Part shown: piece by piece, positions 27,582-35,606 of the stretch | How the letters are laid out: every line of letters starts with the position of its first letter | How positions within the stretch are numbered: the first letter of the stretch is position 1 | DNA from: Saprospiraceae bacterium | GTDB lineage: Bacteria; Bacteroidota; Bacteroidia; Chitinophagales; Saprospiraceae | DNA: 64,000 nt | Assembly (NCBI GenBank): GCA_021604865.1 | Contig: BQJU01000001.1 | Span: 186,001-250,000 of the forward strand | Direction: 5' to 3' | Position numbers and translations under genes: made by a program | Notes under the pieces: model-generated | The model's input: the letters and a program-made list of their open reading frames with translations, nothing else | Told to the model about the DNA's origin: nothing | The model's database searches: none

Positions 27582-29429
27582 ATGCGCGAGACGAACTTTA
27601 TTGAACAAAATAAAGAAAAGTGGAGTGAATTTGAGCAAACCCTGGACCGTGAGCGTAAAGATCCCGAAAAACTAAACGATCTCTTCGTTCAGATTACAGA
27701 CGATCTCTCTTATTCCCGTACTTTTTATCCCAATCGTTCGGTCAGGGTTTACCTCAATGGCCTGGCGCAGCGCGTGTTTTTCAGCATTTACAAAAATCGA
27801 CCCTCCCGCCTCGGTCGCATCTTTAGCTTTTGGACGGATGAGTTGCCGCAGTTGATTTACGAGTCGCGTTATGCCTTTCGCATTTCCTTTTTTTGTTTTG
27901 TTTTATCGGTGGCTATCGGTGTGCTTTCTTGTGCTATGGACCCCGATTTTGCAGAAGTAATCCTCGGAGAGAGCTATATAGATATGACCATAGAGAATAT
28001 CAACTCAGGTGACCCGATGGCTGTTTACAAAGACAGAGGCGCTTTTGGCATGTCGCTGGGGATCACTATGAATAACCTATGGGTTTCCTTGTTGATTTTT
28101 GTGCTTGGCGCTTTTTTTGGCATTGGTGCTGTAGTTGTTATCATTCAAAATGGCATCATGGTGGGAGCCTTTCAATATTTTTTCATCCAGCAGGGGTTAT
28201 TTCAAGAATCGTTTTTGACTATTTGGGTGCATGGTACCCTGGAAATGTCGGCGATGGTTATTGCTGGAGCGGCGGGCATTACTATGGGGCGCGGGCTTGT
28301 TTTTCCGGGTACTTATTCCCGACTCCAGGCTTTCCAGCGGTCTGCCCGGCGTGGCATAAAAATCATGGTTGGCATCGCACCAATCATTATCACTGCGGGT
28401 TTTATTGAAGGATACCTCACTCGTCACACTGAAACACCGGATATTATTAGAGGGCTATTTATTTTTCTTTGTCTGGCCTTTATCCTGATTTATTTCGTTT
28501 GGTATCCAAGTTATAAAGCACGTCACGGGTTTAATCAGCCCTTGCGGGAAACCAAATTACAGCCGGATAAAAACCAGGAAATAGGTTGGCATAGGATCAA
28601 GTCTTCAGGAGAAATCTTCGCAGAAATTTTTTCATTTTACCGCAAATATTTAAGCCAGGTGGCATTGGCAGCCCTACTTGCTGCAATTCTTTTTTCTACA
28701 GCCTCTCTTTTTTTGACAGATCAATCCGCGGGTGAGGTTTTCACCTATCCCAACCGCATATTTGGTACGTTGAGTGTCATTAGTCAGTTTTTTATTAGCG
28801 AAAAGATGGTGCTCATTCCGTGTTTGATGGCCTTAGGTTTGGGTATTGTAGGATATGCAGTCTATGGCATCATTATGAAAGAAGAAGGCGTGCAGCCGGT
28901 TACCCCTCTTGCCCGATTCAGTCTTTTGGGTAAATCGGTGCTGGGTGGCGTCCTATTGGAGCTGATCCTGATGACCAATGATTGGTATACGATGCTGATT
29001 TTCTTGCTGTTTCCATTGATTATGCTCTGGACCTATACATCAATTAGAGAAGGCCGAAATAGTTTTGTCTCTTTGAGCCGTACTACACTTTTGGTAAGTG
29101 GAAATCTCAGCCGTATCTATGGGTTGTTTTTGCTACTTTTAGTTACCGGCATCCTGTTTTTTTCGTTGACAGATACATTATTGGTACAGTTTTTCTTCGC
29201 TCTTGTCGGATGGATCGTGAACTTTGATCAAGATACCATGGATCAACTAAGCATTATATTACTCACTTATCTGAATACTTTTGTATTTTTCTTTCTGATG
29301 ACCATGTTTATGTTGGGATTTGGATTGTTGTATTATGCGTTACTGGAAATTAATGCGGCCCCAAATTTGCTGGACCAGATCCGGCAAATAGGCCCGGAGC
29401 GACGCATCCGGGGTTTGCAAAAAGAATAG
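27582..29429 (+). CDS. SpoIIM-family membrane protein with long C-terminal membrane extension
   Basis: A 615-residue multi-pass membrane protein. Residues 1-320 match the stage II sporulation M (SpoIIM) family: a cytoplasmic N-terminus (FIEQNKEKWSEFEQTLDRERKDPEKLNDLF, typical of the bacterial family), then helices and the conserved WVHGTLEMSAMVIAGAAGITMGRG block near residues 215-240. Residues 345-600 form a second region with about six hydrophobic helices that I do not recognise; it may be a fusion with a neighbouring membrane gene of the same cluster in relatives. The organism does not look like a spore former, so a general envelope role is likely. First gene of the SpoIIM-DUF4129-DUF4350-MoxR-DUF58 operon, five bases before the next start. 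Confidence 0.85.
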   Translation: MRETNFIEQNKEKWSEFEQTLDRERKDPEKLNDLFVQITDDLSYSRTFYPNRSVRVYLNGLAQRVFFSIYKNRPSRLGRIFSFWTDELPQLIYESRYAFRISFFCFVLSVAIGVLSCAMDPDFAEVILGESYIDMTIENINSGDPMAVYKDRGAFGMSLGITMNNLWVSLLIFVLGAFFGIGAVVVIIQNGIMVGAFQYFFIQQGLFQESFLTIWVHGTLEMSAMVIAGAAGITMGRGLVFPGTYSRLQAFQRSARRGIKIMVGIAPIIITAGFIEGYLTRHTETPDIIRGLFIFLCLAFILIYFVWYPSYKARHGFNQPLRETKLQPDKNQEIGWHRIKSSGEIFAEIFSFYRKYLSQVALAALLAAILFSTASLFLTDQSAGEVFTYPNRIFGTLSVISQFFISEKMVLIPCLMALGLGIVGYAVYGIIMKEEGVQPVTPLARFSLLGKSVLGGVLLELILMTNDWYTMLIFLLFPLIMLWTYTSIREGRNSFVSLSRTTLLVSGNLSRIYGLFLLLLVTGILFFSLTDTLLVQFFFALVGWIVNFDQDTMDQLSIILLTYLNTFVFFFLMTMFMLGFGLLYYALLEINAAPNLLDQIRQIGPERRIRGLQKE

Positions 29430-29433
29430 TTAT

Positions 29434-30159
29434 ATGTTCAGAGGGTTGGTTTATTGTGGAATACTTGGAATGCTCCTGCTTTCCTTAATGCTTCCGGCAC
29501 AAACGCCAGGTGAACAATACCTGAATGAACCACTTAATAACCGGCAACTTAATCACGATTATTGGGAAAAAACCGTCCAGGGGATCGACTATTCAAGCGA
29601 TGAAAAAAAGGTGAAGAAAAAAGAGCCGACAGAGCGATCTTACCCCACTGAGCGGCAACCACCTTCTATTTCCTTTGGTTCTGGGGCTTGGTCTTTTTTT
29701 GCAAAATTTATATTGATTCTGGGCGCGATAATACTGATTGCATTGTTATTGAGAAGCCTGCTGGGCTATGGTGGTTTCCGGACCAAAAAAATGCCTGTCA
29801 CCAAATCAGAAGCCAGCGTCATCGACCTCGAAAAAATCGAAGAAAATATTCTTGAAACAGACCTGGAACGCTACATCCGGCAAGCCTTAGAGCAGCAGCA
29901 ATACGCATTGGCAATACGCTTGTATTATTTGAATATCCTAAAAGAACTATCCCAACTCAAACAAATCAAGTGGAAAAAAGACAAGACCAACCGCGCTTAT
30001 CTGAATGAAATGCAATCATCCGCTCTTAATCCTACCTTCAGGCAACTGACGTTTATTTTTGAACGGGTTTGGTATGGAGCCAACGCCATTGATGAGGCGG
30101 ATTTTAATATGCTGGAGCCACAATTCCAGGCCTTTCTTCAACAACTCAACCAATCCTGA
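29434..30159 (+). CDS. DUF4129 domain protein
   Basis: A 241-residue protein: signal peptide (about 1-23), a periplasmic, charged linker (about 25-85), one transmembrane helix (about 90-110, KFILILGAIILIALLLRSLL), then a cytoplasmic C-terminal DUF4129 domain (about 130-240) with the pattern LERYIRQALEQQQYALAIRLYYLNILKEL...FERVWYG. In many Bacteroidota and Actinobacteria this domain occurs with DUF4350, MoxR and DUF58 proteins. The function is unknown. It sits five bases after the SpoIIM gene and two bases before the DUF4350 gene, so all three are co-transcribed. Confidence 0.88.
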   Translation: MFRGLVYCGILGMLLLSLMLPAQTPGEQYLNEPLNNRQLNHDYWEKTVQGIDYSSDEKKVKKKEPTERSYPTERQPPSISFGSGAWSFFAKFILILGAIILIALLLRSLLGYGGFRTKKMPVTKSEASVIDLEKIEENILETDLERYIRQALEQQQYALAIRLYYLNILKELSQLKQIKWKKDKTNRAYLNEMQSSALNPTFRQLTFIFERVWYGANAIDEADFNMLEPQFQAFLQQLNQS

Positions 30160-30161
30160 TT

Positions 30162-31445
30162 ATGGACAACAAACGCATATATATCATTGTGGGTGTTACC
30201 GTAGGCATCTTGGTTCTGTTGGCCTTATTATTTAATGGTGAAGGAAAAAAGAATGACTGGAAGGAAACGTATAAAATGGACAGCAAGGAACCTTACGGTA
30301 CCTCCATTATTGCTGATTTGCTGACAGATTATACCCAACCGGAAGCATTGACCGTTATTTCCGATAGTTTGGGTAGCAGCCTGGCCCTGGATACCGACTC
30401 TACGCACAATTATGTGTTCATCGGGCAAGGCATGCACATGTCGGCTTCGGATGTCAGCCATTTGCTGGATTTTGTTGCAAAGGGCAACAATGCCTTTATC
30501 TCCTGTAAAGTTATTCCCTATGATTTGATGTTTTATATCTATTATGAGGAATGTGATTCCAACAGTATATGGAATGGACTCGATAGCTACTCCGACAGCA
30601 TGGTTCAGTTAAATCTGCGCCACGAATCCCTGCGCAGTGAGCAACCATTGATTTATAAATATGTGAATGCACAAGGAGTCAATACGCAATATTGGAGCTA
30701 TTTTGACTCGATTTATTTTTGTGAAGACCAGTCGGGTTTGATCGAATTGGGCAGAATGAATGATAGTCTGATCAATTTTGCACGCATCAGCTATAGCGAA
30801 GGTTACTTTTATCTGCATAGTACACCTAGCGCTTTCAGCAATGTGCAGATGCTCGATGAAACCGGCTACACTTATGCCAAAGGCGTCTTTGCCCACCTTC
30901 CTCCGGAAAAAACGTACTGGGATGAATACAGCCGGGTATCGGAACGCACGGCCAGGATGCTGCAAAACCGGAACAGCCCCGGAGACCGTACGCTCTCTTC
31001 AGAAAGTCCTCTACAATACATCCTATCGCAACCGCCACTGACCTGGGCCTGGTACCTGCTGCTGGCTACCGGGCTGCTGTACCTGCTTTTGCGAACTAAG
31101 CGCCGCCAGCGCATCATTCCGGTGTTGGAATCCAATAAAAATACCTCCCTGGAATTTCTGTCGACTATCGGACGGTTGTATTATTTACAAAACAACCACC
31201 GACAGTTGTGTCTGCAAAAAATCAAGCTGTTCCAAACCCATGTGCGCCATCGCTACCAATTACAAAGCAGGGAAATGGACCAGTCATTCATTGAAAAACT
31301 GGCACTAAAGGCCGAAATATCAAAGCAGGAAATCGAAAAGATTGTGACGATGTCCAATAATATCAATAACTCTACCTTTGTATCTGAAAATACCTTGACA
31401 AATTTCCATAGCATTTTAGATCGTTTTTATAAAATCGCAAAATAA
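30162..31445 (+). CDS. DUF4350 domain protein
   Basis: A 427-residue protein with an N-terminal transmembrane helix (about 5-25), a large extracytoplasmic domain with the DUF4350 start (SKEPYGTSIIADLLTDY, about residues 40-56), a second helix (about 295-312, WAWYLLLATGLLYLLL) and a cytoplasmic helical tail (about 325-427). The extracytoplasmic part resembles glutamine-amidotransferase-like folds by family habit, but no catalytic residues are obvious. The tight spacing to both neighbours (2 and 6 bases) marks it as part of the MoxR operon. A membrane sensor or scaffold for the MoxR ATPase is a reasonable inference, not something the sequence shows. Confidence 0.85.
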   Translation: MDNKRIYIIVGVTVGILVLLALLFNGEGKKNDWKETYKMDSKEPYGTSIIADLLTDYTQPEALTVISDSLGSSLALDTDSTHNYVFIGQGMHMSASDVSHLLDFVAKGNNAFISCKVIPYDLMFYIYYEECDSNSIWNGLDSYSDSMVQLNLRHESLRSEQPLIYKYVNAQGVNTQYWSYFDSIYFCEDQSGLIELGRMNDSLINFARISYSEGYFYLHSTPSAFSNVQMLDETGYTYAKGVFAHLPPEKTYWDEYSRVSERTARMLQNRNSPGDRTLSSESPLQYILSQPPLTWAWYLLLATGLLYLLLRTKRRQRIIPVLESNKNTSLEFLSTIGRLYYLQNNHRQLCLQKIKLFQTHVRHRYQLQSREMDQSFIEKLALKAEISKQEIEKIVTMSNNINNSTFVSENTLTNFHSILDRFYKIAK

Positions 31446-31451
31446 GCCTGT

Positions 31452-32543
31452 ATGCATATAGATGAAATCAATGAAAATGAGGCATCCAAGGAAATACCAT
31501 CGGATGAAGAACAGCCTAAAACGATACCTGCAGAAGAGGAATTTGTGCCAGCTATGCCGCCATCTAATACAGGGAAATGGCAACGCAACAACCTCGACCT
31601 GACCAAAATTGAGGTAGCGACACAGCGCATCAGGGAAGAATTGGGCAAGGTGATTATCGGGCAATCCGAATATATGGATTTATTGCTGGCAGCACTTTTT
31701 GCAGGTGGCCATGTGCTGGTAGAAGGAGTCCCGGGAATCGCTAAAACGCTGACAGCAAAGCTAATAGCCAAAACACTGGAAGTCGACTTTTCCCGCATAC
31801 AGTTTACACCCGACCTGATGCCCAGTGATGTGATTGGCACAACCGTATTTAACCTGCGCAGCTCAGAATTTTCTTTCAAATCCGGTCCCATATTCTCCAA
31901 CCTGGTCCTGATCGATGAAATCAACCGGGCACCAGCCAAAACACAGGCAGCCCTTTTCGAAGTGATGGAAGAATATCAGGTTACCGTTGATGGAGAAACC
32001 TACAAAATGGAGTTTCCCTTCTTTGTTATTGCCACTCAGAATCCAATTGAACAGGAAGGTACTTATAAACTTCCCGAAGCTCAATTGGACCGTTTTCTGG
32101 TGAAAATTAACCTGGAATATCCAGCTCTAGAAGAGGAAAAAGCCATCCTGCGTCGCTTCCGAAATGATTTTAAAGTTGGCCAGCTGCACGATGTGAAAAC
32201 GGTTTTTTCCGCAGCAGAAGTGCTAGAATGTCAGAAGCTGGTGGAACAGGTGTATATCAAAGATGAATTGCTGGATTATATTGCAGCCATCGTCATCAAT
32301 ACCCGCAATAATGGAGACCTATTCTTGGGGGCATCACCCCGGGCATCCCTGGCAATTATGAGAATGGCCAAAGCCATCGCAGCAGCCAACGGTCGAGATT
32401 TTGTCACGCCCGAAGATATTCAATACGTGGCCTATCCCGTGCTCAACCACCGGATCATCCTCACCCCTGAGCGGGAAATGGAGGGCCTCTATACGCGGGA
32501 TGTGATTGAGGATATTATTAAAAAGATTGAGGTGCCTAGGTGA
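31452..32543 (+). CDS. MoxR family AAA+ ATPase
   Basis: A 363-residue chaperone-like ATPase. After an acidic, variable N-terminus (1-45) come the Walker A variant EGVPGIAKTLTAK (about residues 94-106; Ala before Lys is normal for MoxR), Walker B LVLIDEINRAP (about 151-161), sensor 1 IATQNPIEQEGTY (about 194-206), the arginine-finger region LPEAQLDRF, and the C-terminal lid (about 270-363). MoxR proteins are thought to assist metal insertion or complex assembly together with VWA or DUF58 partners. It starts six bases after the DUF4350 gene; the DUF58 gene follows after 121 bases containing a repeat hairpin. Confidence 0.95.
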   Translation: MHIDEINENEASKEIPSDEEQPKTIPAEEEFVPAMPPSNTGKWQRNNLDLTKIEVATQRIREELGKVIIGQSEYMDLLLAALFAGGHVLVEGVPGIAKTLTAKLIAKTLEVDFSRIQFTPDLMPSDVIGTTVFNLRSSEFSFKSGPIFSNLVLIDEINRAPAKTQAALFEVMEEYQVTVDGETYKMEFPFFVIATQNPIEQEGTYKLPEAQLDRFLVKINLEYPALEEEKAILRRFRNDFKVGQLHDVKTVFSAAEVLECQKLVEQVYIKDELLDYIAAIVINTRNNGDLFLGASPRASLAIMRMAKAIAAANGRDFVTPEDIQYVAYPVLNHRIILTPEREMEGLYTRDVIEDIIKKIEVPR

Positions 32544-32563
32544 GGTGTAGCAGAAGTCAGATC

Positions 32564-32584
32564 GTATCGGCTGGGCCGATACTG
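32564..32584 (+). repeat. Short hairpin repeat between moxR-type and DUF58 genes
   Basis: GTATCGGC (32564-32571) pairs with GCCGATAC (32575-32582) around TGG. The 18-mer TCGGCTGGGCCGATACTG (32567-32584) recurs exactly on the opposite strand at 50351-50368. It lies inside an operon, 21 bases after a stop codon, so it may attenuate or protect the transcript. Confidence 0.75.
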
Positions 32585-32664
32585 TCAGAGGTCAGATAGA
32601 GTAAGGGGACGTAAAGCCCCTAGACTTCAAAAACAAATTAAAACTCTTAATAATAAATCCATCA

Positions 32665-34038
32665 ATGTCCACAGTCCAACAGACTACAAATAAATCATCC
32701 ATTCAGATACCCATTCTGAAAAGCCTTTTCCTGCCCAACCGTTTCTTTCTGGTGCTGGGCGGGCTGATCGTGCTTTTTGCTTTGGGGTTTGCTGCGCCGA
32801 TGGTGTTTCGGTTGGCACAGGTTTTATTTGTGGTTGCCCTGGCTTTTATTTTGCTGGATGTGATGTTACTCTTCAATCCTTCGGTTAATGTCAGGGTAAG
32901 GCGGAAGATGTCGAAGGTATTCTCTTTGGGGGACCCCAATCCGGTGACTTTACAGTTGCGTAATCGCGCCAATTTTAAACTTTTCATAAAGGTGATTGAC
33001 GAATTGCCTGTTCAGCTTCAGATTCGGGATTTTGATAGGGATTTAGAGCTTGATGCTGAGGAGGCAACAGAATTGCACTACGAATTAAGGCCTTTGATGC
33101 GTGGCGAATATTCCTTTGGCATGATTAATATATTTATGTCGACGCGCATTGGATTGGTAGAAAAACGTTATCAGCACGACTTCCCGATGACTGTGCCAGT
33201 ATATCCCTCCATCATCCAGATGAAACAGTACGAACTACGGGCTTTCGATCGGATCAGTCATGGTAAAGGCATCAAAAAGATCCGCCGTATTGGTCACAGC
33301 TACGAATTCGAACAAATCAAAAACTACGTACGCGGTGATGATTACCGCTCCGTCAATTGGAAAGCCAGTAGCCGCCGGGGCACCCTGATGGTCAATCAAT
33401 ATCAGGATGAGCGCGCCCAGCAGGTGTATTGCATCATCGACAAAAGCCGGACTATGCGCATGCCCTTTGAAGGGCTCAGCCTTATGGATTATGCCATTAA
33501 TACGTCCCTGGTCATTTCCAACATTGCCTTGCAAAAATACGATCGGGCTGGACTGATCACCTTTTCCGACAAAATCGGTACCACCCTCAAAGCAGATAGC
33601 AAACCGACTCAACTCAACAAAATACTGCTTTCTCTCTACAAAGAAAAAGAGCGCCCCTTGGAGGCCAATTACGAATTGCTCTACCACGCCACCCGAAAGT
33701 TGATTTCCGGCCGGAGTCTATTGCTACTGTTTACCAATTTTGAAAGCATGTATGCCCTGGAGCGTATGTTGCCTATCCTACGGCGCATCAATACTTTTCA
33801 CTTGCTTGTCGTCGTCTTTTTTGAAAATACTGAAATCCGCGACTTCGCTGGGCAAGAGGTCACCAACCTGGAAGGCATCTATCACCAAACCATTGCCCGT
33901 AAATTCCTTTCTGAAAAAATGCAGATGGTGCAAATGCTGAAACAATATGGCATTCAGGCCGTCTTCACCGCACCAGAAGATTTGTCGATCAATACCATTA
34001 ATAAATATTTGGAGTTGAAGTCTCGGGGGTTGATTTGA
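32665..34038 (+). CDS. DUF58 domain protein (VWA-like partner of MoxR)
   Basis: A 457-residue protein with two N-terminal transmembrane helices (about 25-70) followed by a beta-rich section and a VWA-like domain. The family signature is intact: RRIGHSYEFEQIKNYVRGDD then RSVNWKASSRRGTLMVNQY (about 210-250), and the metal-site-like DKSRTM (about 258-263). DUF58 proteins nearly always accompany MoxR ATPases. Its gene closes the operon starting at 27582. The 121-base gap to the MoxR gene, with a repeat hairpin, is larger than the other spacings in the operon and may allow independent control. Its 3' end faces the susD gene. Confidence 0.93.
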   Translation: MSTVQQTTNKSSIQIPILKSLFLPNRFFLVLGGLIVLFALGFAAPMVFRLAQVLFVVALAFILLDVMLLFNPSVNVRVRRKMSKVFSLGDPNPVTLQLRNRANFKLFIKVIDELPVQLQIRDFDRDLELDAEEATELHYELRPLMRGEYSFGMINIFMSTRIGLVEKRYQHDFPMTVPVYPSIIQMKQYELRAFDRISHGKGIKKIRRIGHSYEFEQIKNYVRGDDYRSVNWKASSRRGTLMVNQYQDERAQQVYCIIDKSRTMRMPFEGLSLMDYAINTSLVISNIALQKYDRAGLITFSDKIGTTLKADSKPTQLNKILLSLYKEKERPLEANYELLYHATRKLISGRSLLLLFTNFESMYALERMLPILRRINTFHLLVVVFFENTEIRDFAGQEVTNLEGIYHQTIARKFLSEKMQMVQMLKQYGIQAVFTAPEDLSINTINKYLELKSRGLI

Positions 34039-34059
34039 ATCCCTTTAGGCGATCATTTT

Positions 34060-34077
34060 CCATGATCTCCTAAATTT
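34060..34077 (+). repeat. 18-base sequence shared with 44383-44400
   Basis: CCATGATCTCCTAAATTT here and CCATGTTCTCCTAAATTT at 44383-44400 differ in one base. Both lie just after the 3' end of a gene on the plus strand. Two copies are too few to define a family. Confidence 0.4.
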
Positions 34078-34095
34078 AAAAACACCCTCACGCTA

Positions 34096-35583
34096 CTAAT
34101 AACCTGGATTCTGCACCAAATTAGGATTCACATCGATCTCCCGCTGGGGAATGGGAAAACGTAGTGCCTCCGCATCGTAAGGTAATCCTTGTACATCGGC
34201 CCGACGGCGCATCAGATCATGGAAATAATTGCCTTCGAAGGCCAGTTCCACACGTCGTTCCCGGTGGATGATCTCCAATAGCGCCTCCATATTGGAAAAA
34301 TCATCGGGATTAAACAAAAAAAACTGCTCACCATTCGGAATCAGCCCGCCTTGGTCATCCACCAACCGCAAAGCTCGTTGGCGGACCTGATTGAGCAGCT
34401 CAATGGCTGTCGTGATTTCGCCATCCCGGGCGCGTATCTCAGCACGCATTAGCAAAAACTCTGCCAGGCGGACCATCGGCGCGTCATCAGCATAATTATC
34501 CGCATCTTCGTATTTTAGCGTAAAGTTGCTATCCGCTGAGATCAGAGATGGGTTGAAAAAGGGACCGCCATAGTAGCGCAGATCAATCAGCTGGGCGGAG
34601 GGCAAAGCATCAAGTTGAGCGGCGAGTTGTGCTTCCGTGGCGATAGCATTGTAGCCATACATTTTCAGGTTTTGGGTAATGGTTCCCGTTCCAGAATTTG
34701 GGTGGTAAAACGCAGTCAACCCCATAAATCCGAGGTCATCCTCCGGAGTGCTGATCACGGTCCAAATTTCCTCTGAGGAACCCTCATCGACGAAAAAGTC
34801 AGCAGGTTCGGGCGTCAGTGTATACTTCCCGTCAGCCAGCAAAGTATCACAATACTGGGCGGCAAGTCCATATTGTTCCTGTTGAAAGGCCACACGGGCC
34901 AGGTAGGCTAAAACGACAAATTGGTTGGCCCGACCACGGCCCATTGGATTAATTTCCGGCAGTAAAGGCAGTGCTACATTAAAATCTTTGATGATTTGTT
35001 GGTAGACTTCCGCAATCGAGGCCCGAGCAGTAAAGCTTAGGTTTTCCTGACTGGTAATTGGATTCAACAAAAGTGGCACTCCCAGATCAGGATGGATATC
35101 AGAACCGTAGGGCTGGCCGAAAAATCGAACCAGTTCGAAGTAAAGAAGTCCACGCAGGAACTGTGCCTCACCTTCCATCCTTTCAACCCTAGTAGTATCG
35201 GCCGTGCCATCCTGATGAGCTACAACAGGTAACGACGAGAGGATCAGGTTGAGCTGGTTGATGGCCTGATAAGCACGAATCCAAAAATCGGCGATGAACG
35301 AATTGTTGGTGTTCATTTCCAGATTGGCAATTTCCAACAAATCTGCCGAGACAACAGAACGAATATTACCGCTCAGCAAATCAGAGAAAAAGAGCAGGCT
35401 TCGCCCGGCCAAATCCGGGTTTTGTAAGGCATCATAGGTTCCCACCAAAGCAGCTTCCAGTTCTTCGATCGAGTTGAATGCCGCTGCAATGGGAAGTTGA
35501 TCTTTGGGCTGGATGTCTTCCAGTACCTTATTGCAGGAGATCAGGCTTATAGCGATCAGAATGAGGATAAATAAACGGTTCAT
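34096..35583 (-). CDS. SusD/RagB family outer-membrane lipoprotein
   Basis: A 495-residue glycan- or nutrient-binding lipoprotein that sits over its SusC partner at the cell surface. The signal ends in lipobox ISLISC (Cys17). The helical TPR-type scaffold of the family is visible: LEAALVGTYDALQNP, QAINQLNLILSSLP, EGEAQFLRGLLYFELVRFFGQPYG (about 130-155) and the C-terminal blocks LAEFLLMRAEIRARDG and IIHRERRVELAFEGNYFHDLMR. It begins 23 bases after susC, in the usual susC-susD order on the minus strand. The ligand cannot be inferred from sequence. Confidence 0.95.
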   Translation of the reverse strand: MNRLFILILIAISLISCNKVLEDIQPKDQLPIAAAFNSIEELEAALVGTYDALQNPDLAGRSLLFFSDLLSGNIRSVVSADLLEIANLEMNTNNSFIADFWIRAYQAINQLNLILSSLPVVAHQDGTADTTRVERMEGEAQFLRGLLYFELVRFFGQPYGSDIHPDLGVPLLLNPITSQENLSFTARASIAEVYQQIIKDFNVALPLLPEINPMGRGRANQFVVLAYLARVAFQQEQYGLAAQYCDTLLADGKYTLTPEPADFFVDEGSSEEIWTVISTPEDDLGFMGLTAFYHPNSGTGTITQNLKMYGYNAIATEAQLAAQLDALPSAQLIDLRYYGGPFFNPSLISADSNFTLKYEDADNYADDAPMVRLAEFLLMRAEIRARDGEITTAIELLNQVRQRALRLVDDQGGLIPNGEQFFLFNPDDFSNMEALLEIIHRERRVELAFEGNYFHDLMRRRADVQGLPYDAEALRFPIPQREIDVNPNLVQNPGY

Positions 35584-35606
35584 TGGGCTGGGTTGAGATT
35601 AACAAA

